Assembly (NCBI RefSeq): GCF_014836325.1
Contig: NZ_JACSQZ010000019.1
Location: forward strand, 1-51,350
Reading direction: 5' to 3'
DNA length: 51,350 nucleotides
DNA from: Clostridium gallinarum
GTDB lineage: Bacteria; Bacillota; Clostridia; Clostridiales; Clostridiaceae
Below the pieces are notes generated by a model that worked only from the letters and a program-made list of their open reading frames with translations, ran no database searches and had not been told where the DNA came from. Positions 45,526-51,350 of this stretch are shown here, piece after piece. Positions within the stretch are counted from its first letter, which is position 1; each line of letters starts with the position of its first letter. A program made the translations under genes and the position numbers.

Positions 45526-46293
45526 ATGAGTTTAATAAATATTTCAAATATTAGCTTAACCTATCATTCTTTAAAAACAGAAACAAAGGCTATAAACAAT
45601 TTAAATTTTTCTATTGAAAAAGGAGAATTCGTAAGTATAATTGGACCATCAGGTTGTGGAAAATCAACCTTATTAAATATAATTAGTGGTTTATTAAAGC
45701 CATCAGAAGGACAAGTTATTTATAATGATGAGAATATTAAAAATAGATTAGATAAAATGGGATATATGTTTCAAAAAGACTATTTATTTGAATGGCTTTC
45801 AGTAATAAGTAATGTAATGCTTGGCCTTAAAATTAAAAAATTAGATACAGAAGAAAATATTAAAAGAGCAGAAGTTCTTTTAGAAAATTATCAATTAGGT
45901 AGATTTAAAAATCATAAGCCAGCAGAGTTATCAGGAGGTATGAGACAAAGGGTAGCTTTAATAAGAACATTAGCATTAAATCCAGATGTGTTACTTCTAG
46001 ATGAACCTTTTTCTGCGTTAGATTATCAAACTAGATTAAAGGTTTGTGATGATGTAAAAGAAATAATAAAAAGAGAAAATAAAACTGCTATAATGGTAAC
46101 CCATGATTTAGGAGAAGCTATATCTATTTCTGATAGAATAATAGTTCTTACTAAAAGACCAGCAGGAATAAAGCTTGATATAAAAATAGATTTTAAAAAT
46201 AAGGAAGCAACTCCATTTCAAAGAAGAAAAGAAGCTGAGTTTAATGAATATTTTAATATATTATGGAAGGAGCTGGACATAGTTAATGAGTAA
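45526..46293 (+). CDS. NitT/TauT-type ABC transporter ATP-binding protein
   Basis: 255 aa. Walker A GPSGCGKST (about 40), Q-loop MFQKDYLFEWLSV, signature LSGGMRQRVALIRTL, Walker B VLLLDEPFSALD, switch histidine VTHDLGEA. The FEWLSV Q-loop neighbourhood is typical of the SsuB/TauB/ThiZ group. AAAGGAG precedes the ATG. Its last 8 nt overlap the permease start. Confidence 0.93.
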   Translation: MSLINISNISLTYHSLKTETKAINNLNFSIEKGEFVSIIGPSGCGKSTLLNIISGLLKPSEGQVIYNDENIKNRLDKMGYMFQKDYLFEWLSVISNVMLGLKIKKLDTEENIKRAEVLLENYQLGRFKNHKPAELSGGMRQRVALIRTLALNPDVLLLDEPFSALDYQTRLKVCDDVKEIIKRENKTAIMVTHDLGEAISISDRIIVLTKRPAGIKLDIKIDFKNKEATPFQRRKEAEFNEYFNILWKELDIVNE

Positions 46294-47074
46294 TGAACAT
46301 TTAGAATATATAAAAAAAGTTAAAAAGGAATTAATAAGCATTACTATGTTTAGAATTGCTATTCTAGTAATTTTTATAGCATTATGGGAAGTATTAGCTA
46401 GGTTAAATATATTAGATCCCTTTTTAACATCTAGTCCTAGTAGAATATTAAATTCTTTAATATCATTTATTAAAGAAGGAACTTTATTTAGTCACATACT
46501 AATAACTTGTTATGAAACTATTTTAGGATTTACATTAGGAACAGTACTCGGAGCTATAATTGCAATAATTTTATGGGCGTCTCCTTTCGTATCAAAGGTG
46601 TTAGATCCATACTTAGTAGTATTAAATGCATTACCTAAGGTTGCATTAGCTCCAATAGTAATATTTTGGGTTGGTAATGGAATGACGGCAATAATAGTTA
46701 TAGCACTTCTTATATCAATAGTTACAACTATAATTACTGTTTTAACTGGATTTAATGAAGTGGATAAAGGTAAATTAAAACTTATGGAAACATTACAAGC
46801 ATCCAAATTTCAAACACTTAAGTATTTAGTTTTTCCTGCTAATATCCAAGTTATAATATCGGCACTTAAAATAAATGTAGGTTTGTCTTGGGTTGGAGTT
46901 ATTATGGGAGAGTTCTTAGTTGCAAGAAAAGGCTTAGGATTTTTAATTGTTTATGGTGGACAAATATCACAGTTAGATATGGTAATGATGAGTATTGTTA
47001 TACTTTCGGTAATAGCTTTTATAATGTATAAGGCTGTATCAAAATTAGAAGAAAAATTAATAAATATAAATTAA
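46286..47074 (+). CDS. NitT/TauT-type ABC transporter permease
   Basis: 262 aa, about six transmembrane helices. The ATPase-contact EAA-like loop runs from about 170 (FNEVDKGKLKLMETLQASKFQTLKYLVFPANIQVIISALKINVGLSW). TauC/SsuC-type architecture. It overlaps the ATPase gene, so stoichiometric translation is likely. Third and last gene of the importer. Confidence 0.93.
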   Translation: MSNEHLEYIKKVKKELISITMFRIAILVIFIALWEVLARLNILDPFLTSSPSRILNSLISFIKEGTLFSHILITCYETILGFTLGTVLGAIIAIILWASPFVSKVLDPYLVVLNALPKVALAPIVIFWVGNGMTAIIVIALLISIVTTIITVLTGFNEVDKGKLKLMETLQASKFQTLKYLVFPANIQVIISALKINVGLSWVGVIMGEFLVARKGLGFLIVYGGQISQLDMVMMSIVILSVIAFIMYKAVSKLEEKLININ

Positions 47075-47084
47075 GAAAATTAAT

Positions 47085-47122
47085 AATACTACTAATACTG
47101 TCAAAATAGTATTAGTAGTATT
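47085..47122 (+). terminator. Long perfect hairpin after the ABC permease
   Basis: AATACTACTAATACT with AGTATTAGTAGTATT, 15 bp perfect, 8-nt loop. It is followed by AAAATG rather than a T-tract, so it may protect the message end rather than act as a classic terminator. Confidence 0.55.
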
Positions 47123-47219
47123 AAAATGTAACAAAATATTAATTGTAAATATAGCGGATTTTTGTTAAAATCAAATATATATATGAAAACATATTAAATA
47201 TGTTATTTTGGAGGGAGTT

Positions 47220-49061
47220 ATGAAAGAAGTAAAAAGACTTTTTTCTAAGTTTAATATAGGTTTGAAATCGTTTTTTAAAAGATTTAATAATATATTTAAG
47301 CCGGTTTATAAAAGTTTAAAGAGTATATTAAAAAAAATAGGAGATAAATACAAAAAAGTAAATTCAAAAAATAAATATGTTGAACCAATAGTTGTTATAA
47401 CAGCATCATGTCTTTTTGTACTTGCTATGATTTTAAGTATTAATTCATTTACAACTATAGAAGAAGTTAACATAACTAAAAATTCAGCGGAACAGCTATA
47501 TTATCAAAATAAATATGATGAGGCTATAGAAGAATATAAAAAGATGCAAATTGAGGATAGTTGGCCAGAATGGACCGTAAAAATTGCTGATATATATTCT
47601 TTAATGGGAGAGATTGATAAATCTAATACTTTACTAAAAGAGGTTATTGTAAAAAGGGATAAAATAGTAAAAGAAGAAGGATATAATAAAGTAGTGGAAA
47701 AGGATATAGAATTAATAAATTCTATGTTATTCACATTTAATTTAAATGGACAATATGAAGATGCTATATCTTTTGGTGCTGATTATATTAGTGAATATGG
47801 AGAAAATAAAGACATATTAAAAACTATGTTTATGTCATGCATTGCTGAAGGTAATACTAATAAAGCAGAGGCAATTTTAGAAGAGTATTCAGTAGATGAA
47901 AAATCTGCTTATGATCTTTCAGTATTAGCTAATATGAACATAGTATTAGGGAAGTGGGATAGTGGTATAGAACTACTTAAAAAAGCATGGGGTTTAGATG
48001 AAAATGAATTAGAGATATATTATGTAATAGAAAGTGCATATGAATTTGATAAATCATCTTTAATTAAAGAGCTTGAAACTAAATCAAAGGATTTAAATGA
48101 AGATTCATATAAAGTTTTTTTAGCTCTTGCTTATTCGATGGAAAAGACTGAAGCAAATAAATCACTCGATTTAATCGATAAGTTAGAGCTTGAAGGAATA
48201 AATAATATTGGTACTGATTATGTAAAATATATAGCAAATAAAAATTTAAATAATAAAGAAGAAGCTGTTAAAAATTTAGATGATGCAATAGATAAACAAA
48301 AGAGTATTAATAAAGAATCCTATACGACATATTATTTATCATCATTAAGAGCAATAAATAATGGAAATTATGATGAAGCTTTGGTATATGCTAAAAAGAG
48401 TATTAATGCAAATGATAACTATTCAGAAAGTTATGGTATATTAATTCCTGAAATTTTAAAAAATAAAAATAATTTTAATCCTGTGGAAGTATATTATAGG
48501 GAAGCATTAAAAAGAGAACCTTTTAATTATAAAATAATAGTAAATTTAGCTGATTATTATAGCACATACGCATCTAATAATGATAAGGCTATAGATTATT
48601 ATAATCTTGGATTAAGTTTTAATAATAATGAAATACTTTATAGTAAAATAGTAGATATATATATAAAAGATAATAAAATTGATGAAGCTATAGAGATTTT
48701 AGAAAATGCAATTGATATAAATGAGGATGATAAAGTTTATTATAGAACACTTGGTGCATTATATCTAGATAAAGGTATATATGAGGAAGGTATTGAGCTT
48801 ACTCGTAAAGCATACTCAATGGATGAAAAAGATTCAATTGCATTAAATAATGCAGCTTGGTATTATATGGTTGTAGAAAATGATATATCAAGAGGATACG
48901 ATAATATTAAGGCAGCGTATACAGAAATGTCAGCAGCATTAGATGAAGAAATAAAGGGAAAATTAATTGAGAATTACAATAATGCAAAAGTAATTTATGA
49001 AGAGTTCTTAAATGATAATGAGAAAGAATTTGATAAAAAAGGAATTAAATTAATTTATTAA
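47220..49061 (+). CDS. Membrane-anchored TPR repeat protein
   Basis: 613 aa. A basic N-terminus of about 55 residues, one transmembrane helix (about 58-78, PIVVITASCLFVLAMILSI), then an extracytoplasmic array of tetratricopeptide repeats: AEQLYYQNKYDEAIEEYKKMQ, NNGNYDEALVYAKKSINAN, DNDKAIDYYNLGLSFNN, DNKIDEAIEILENAIDIN, DKGIYEEGIELTRKAYSMD. A scaffold for protein contacts, partner unknown. TTG 47208 belongs to the region of the GGAGGG site, so ATG 47220 is used. The next gene, also a membrane-anchored protein, follows 61 bp later. Confidence 0.85.
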   Translation: MKEVKRLFSKFNIGLKSFFKRFNNIFKPVYKSLKSILKKIGDKYKKVNSKNKYVEPIVVITASCLFVLAMILSINSFTTIEEVNITKNSAEQLYYQNKYDEAIEEYKKMQIEDSWPEWTVKIADIYSLMGEIDKSNTLLKEVIVKRDKIVKEEGYNKVVEKDIELINSMLFTFNLNGQYEDAISFGADYISEYGENKDILKTMFMSCIAEGNTNKAEAILEEYSVDEKSAYDLSVLANMNIVLGKWDSGIELLKKAWGLDENELEIYYVIESAYEFDKSSLIKELETKSKDLNEDSYKVFLALAYSMEKTEANKSLDLIDKLELEGINNIGTDYVKYIANKNLNNKEEAVKNLDDAIDKQKSINKESYTTYYLSSLRAINNGNYDEALVYAKKSINANDNYSESYGILIPEILKNKNNFNPVEVYYREALKREPFNYKIIVNLADYYSTYASNNDKAIDYYNLGLSFNNNEILYSKIVDIYIKDNKIDEAIEILENAIDINEDDKVYYRTLGALYLDKGIYEEGIELTRKAYSMDEKDSIALNNAAWYYMVVENDISRGYDNIKAAYTEMSAALDEEIKGKLIENYNNAKVIYEEFLNDNEKEFDKKGIKLIY

Positions 49062-49085
49062 AAGTGCTTTTTAGCACTTTTTTTA
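49060..49085 (+). terminator. Terminator overlapping the TPR gene stop codon
   Basis: AAAAGTGCT with AGCACTTTT, loop TTTT, tail TTT. Confidence 0.8.
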
Positions 49086-49122
49086 TAAATAAAATAAAAT
49101 TGCATAAGTATGGAGGGGTTTT

Positions 49123-50211
49123 ATGAGAAAATATAAAAAAATCATATTAATTATAATTCTTGTTTTTATTATTTTTACATTATTTTTTAGAAATAAATTT
49201 AAAGATGAATTATATATAGAAAAATGGGATAACATCTACAATGATAATAATATTGAGTTTTTTTATAGTGATAAAGACGATGATAAGATAAAGATATTAA
49301 AACAAACTTATAATTTAGAGTCAAAGGTTAAAGAGGAAAGAGATTTAGTTAAAAAGGCAATTAAAGTTTCAGAAGTATTAAATGAAATAATAAGTTTTGA
49401 TGATATAGAAAGTTCTGATAAAATAAATGGTTTTGATATTTTAAATGATAAAAATGGAAGTAAGAAAGCATCGGCTAGAGATCTTGGAATAATTTATAGA
49501 GATTTTCTTGCAAGTTTAGGATATACATCTAGACTTGGAGAATTTAAAAGATCTAATGTTTCATTTAATAAGGAAAAATCTTATTATGTAGTAGAATTTT
49601 GGAGTAAAGAATATAATAAATGGATAATGATAGATTTTATTGATAGAGGTTATTTTGATAATGGTGGATTTCCTTGTAGTTCAATGGAATTATTAGATAT
49701 AGATGTAAGAAATTTAAATTATACAGGAAATAGTAAAAGAAGTGATTATATTCCAATGCTTAAGAAAGTTTTATATACCTATACAATAAGTATAGATAAT
49801 ACTTCAACTATGAAAAAAAGTAATAGTTATATAACTTATATAAAGAATGAAAATGATATAACTTTAAAGTTTAAGGGTAAATATTTACCACCAACAATAT
49901 TTACTGAAAATAAAGATTTAATGAATAAAAATCCAATAGAAAATATAATTAAAGATGATGAAAAAGCTTATATAGTTATAATGAAGAAACAAGAAAAAAG
50001 CGAAGAAATTAATGAAAAGGAAAAATCCTTTATAATAGGAGGATTTAAGAATGGAAAGATATTGGATGAGTATTATATAAGTGAAAATAATGGAGAATTT
50101 ATTAATGTTAGTAAATATAAAGATATTGTTATTTCAGAAGGAAATAATAATATTAAGTTATCACTAAATGGAACAGATGTGATAAGTAGTATTGAAATTA
50201 AATTTAAATAA
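49123..50211 (+). CDS. Membrane-anchored transglutaminase-like protein without catalytic Cys/His
   Basis: 362 aa. Membrane anchor at 6-23. Residues about 110-175 follow the transglutaminase core: SARDLGIIYRDFLASLGYTSR, then SYYVVEFWSKEYNKWIMIDFIDR. In active enzymes the first block has Cys where Ser/Ala stands here, and the second has His where Tyr stands; the Asp of the third position (IMID) is kept. It is thus probably non-catalytic. A beta-rich C-terminal half follows. The fold call is by eye and moderately sure. GGAGGGG precedes the ATG. Neighbouring TPR protein suggests a shared envelope role. Confidence 0.55.
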   Translation: MRKYKKIILIIILVFIIFTLFFRNKFKDELYIEKWDNIYNDNNIEFFYSDKDDDKIKILKQTYNLESKVKEERDLVKKAIKVSEVLNEIISFDDIESSDKINGFDILNDKNGSKKASARDLGIIYRDFLASLGYTSRLGEFKRSNVSFNKEKSYYVVEFWSKEYNKWIMIDFIDRGYFDNGGFPCSSMELLDIDVRNLNYTGNSKRSDYIPMLKKVLYTYTISIDNTSTMKKSNSYITYIKNENDITLKFKGKYLPPTIFTENKDLMNKNPIENIIKDDEKAYIVIMKKQEKSEEINEKEKSFIIGGFKNGKILDEYYISENNGEFINVSKYKDIVISEGNNNIKLSLNGTDVISSIEIKFK

Positions 50212-50304
50212 TGAAATTTTAAGTATTTATATAATGGACAGCTTTTATATATCAAGGTATAATAATTTTGTTGTAGGACAAGAAGTTATAAGGGAGGAAA
50301 AATA

Positions 50305-51195
50305 ATGGGTTTAGATTTTATCTACATATTTAAAGCTATAATAATAGCTATAGTAGAAGGATTAACAGAGTTTGTACCAGTATCTTCAACTGGACATATG
50401 ATCTTAGTAGGAAGTTTAATTGGATTTAGAACGGGAGCACCCGGAGCAGAGGAATTTGCTAAAATGTTTGAAGTTGTAATACAACTAGGAGCTATACTTG
50501 CAGTTGTTGTTTTATATTGGAATAAGTTATGGGGAGCAGTTGTAGAGTTTTTTACTTTTATATTTACATTAGGCAAAAAAGGTGAAAAAGGTTTTAAATT
50601 TGGAATGAACGTATTAATAGGTTCAATTCCAGCTTTAATAGTTGGATTAACTTTATATGATAATATAAAAGATTTATTTAAACCTTCAGCTGTAGTGGTT
50701 GGTTTTATAGTAGGTGGTATATTATTAATAGTGATAGAAAATAGATTTAGAAATAAAGTTTCTAAAAGAGGTAATATAGCAACTACAGATGTATTTGATA
50801 TAACTCCAATACAAGCCTTAAAGGTTGGATTATTTCAAGTCTTAGCTATGTGGCCTGGTATGTCAAGAAGTGCATCTACTATAATGGGTGGATGGATTGC
50901 AGGACTTTCAACGCCTGTAGCTGCAGAATTTTCATTTTTCTTAGCTGTACCAGCTATGATAGGATCTTCTGCTATAGATTTATTTAATTATGATTTTTCA
51001 CAAATGAATTCTACTTTTATAGTAGCGTTAATAGTAGGTTTTATAGTGGCATTTATAATATCAATAGTTGTTATGGATATGTTTGTAAGTTACTTAAAGA
51101 AGAAACCAATGAGAATATTTGCTATCTATAGAGTCATTGCAGGAATAGTATTATTTGCATTATCACTTGCAGGAATAGTAACTTTAACAATATAA
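50305..51195 (+). CDS. uppP: Undecaprenyl-diphosphatase
   Basis: 296 aa, about eight transmembrane helices, BacA/UppP family. Dephosphorylates undecaprenyl pyrophosphate so that the lipid carrier of cell-wall synthesis can be reused; overexpression gives bacitracin resistance in other bacteria. Signature motifs: EGLTEFVPVSSTGHMILVG (with the catalytic Glu/His region) and MWPGMSRSASTIMGG (with the catalytic Arg). AGGGAGG precedes the ATG. Single gene ending at the terminator near the window end. Confidence 0.96.
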   Translation: MGLDFIYIFKAIIIAIVEGLTEFVPVSSTGHMILVGSLIGFRTGAPGAEEFAKMFEVVIQLGAILAVVVLYWNKLWGAVVEFFTFIFTLGKKGEKGFKFGMNVLIGSIPALIVGLTLYDNIKDLFKPSAVVVGFIVGGILLIVIENRFRNKVSKRGNIATTDVFDITPIQALKVGLFQVLAMWPGMSRSASTIMGGWIAGLSTPVAAEFSFFLAVPAMIGSSAIDLFNYDFSQMNSTFIVALIVGFIVAFIISIVVMDMFVSYLKKKPMRIFAIYRVIAGIVLFALSLAGIVTLTI

Positions 51196-51236
51196 AATTA
51201 GAATATTTAATAAAATATATTATAAATATAGATATA

Positions 51237-51278
51237 GATATAGGAAAGTTAAAATAATAGCTATCCTATATCTTTTTT
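51237..51278 (+). terminator. Terminator of uppP
   Basis: GATATAGGA (51237-51245) with TCCTATATC (51264-51272), tail TTTTTT. Nothing further is recognisable up to the window end. Confidence 0.88.
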
Positions 51279-51350
51279 AATGTATAGACCAGTTATAAAA
51301 AGTCAATACTTTTTTAAAAAATTCTTTTATTAAATAAGGGTATACTTAAG

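Overview
The window is AT-rich DNA of a low-GC anaerobic Firmicute, most likely a Clostridium sensu stricto. The evidence is very low GC, AGGAGG-type ribosome binding sites, an anaerobic sulfite reductase (asrABC), CotF-like spore coat genes, a YteA/DksA-like protein and several families common in clostridia. I see no tRNA, rRNA, CRISPR array, complete insertion sequence or prophage.

Layout. 1-4.8 kb: small envelope/stress proteins (YtxH, DUF948-like), a PucR-type regulator, metA, a DUF2871 membrane protein and a Crp/Fnr regulator. 4.9-16.2 kb: a sulfite-to-sulfide block. It holds asrABC, then seven genes (hemA, precorrin-2 dehydrogenase, hemC, cobA-hemD fusion, hemB, hemL, cbiK) that together make siroheme from glutamyl-tRNA, then an FNT channel probably exporting HS-. 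The Crp/Fnr gene lies just upstream, and a matching palindrome (TTGTTA-N6-TAACAA) precedes asrA. 16.4-19.6 kb: an OmpR-type response regulator with two tandem sensor kinases, the first lacking its phospho-acceptor histidine. 19.6-29.8 kb: ilvE, ridA, a radical-SAM DNA-repair pair (TIGR03915/TIGR03916), an orphan PotD lipoprotein, an ABC-F ATPase, cysteine-rich small proteins, and a TetR regulator with an aldo/keto reductase. 30.2-37 kb: a 2035-residue surface protein (NPCBM, Cys-His-Asp transglutaminase/papain-like region, F5/8C domain, tandem Ig-like modules) followed by a 142-aa degenerate P-loop protein. 37-40 kb: codBA under a PyrR-type attenuator. 40-41 kb: a sigma-54 promoter, a chimeric ORF (CoA-transferase N-terminus joined to a hydroxyacyl-CoA dehydrogenase C-terminus) and a strong terminator, i.e. 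the two ends of a deleted operon. 41-51 kb: DksA-like protein, acetyltransferase, small membrane and Zn-ribbon proteins, a spore-coat pair, a NitT/TauT-type ABC transporter, a TPR membrane protein, a transglutaminase-like protein without its catalytic Cys/His, and uppP.

The most unusual signal is a four-copy intergenic element (976-1147, 3876-4004, 23553-23642, 39891-40062). It has a fixed loop (GACTTGGAGC...GACGGA) closed by a long stem. The stem is the same in three copies, but in the fourth it is replaced by a completely different yet perfectly paired stem. Three copies start exactly at the end of the T-tract of an intrinsic terminator. This suggests a structured RNA or a terminator-targeting mobile element that I do not recognise.

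Functions come from reading translations and motifs by eye; no database search was possible. Start codons were moved from the longest ORF where a ribosome binding site decides them.
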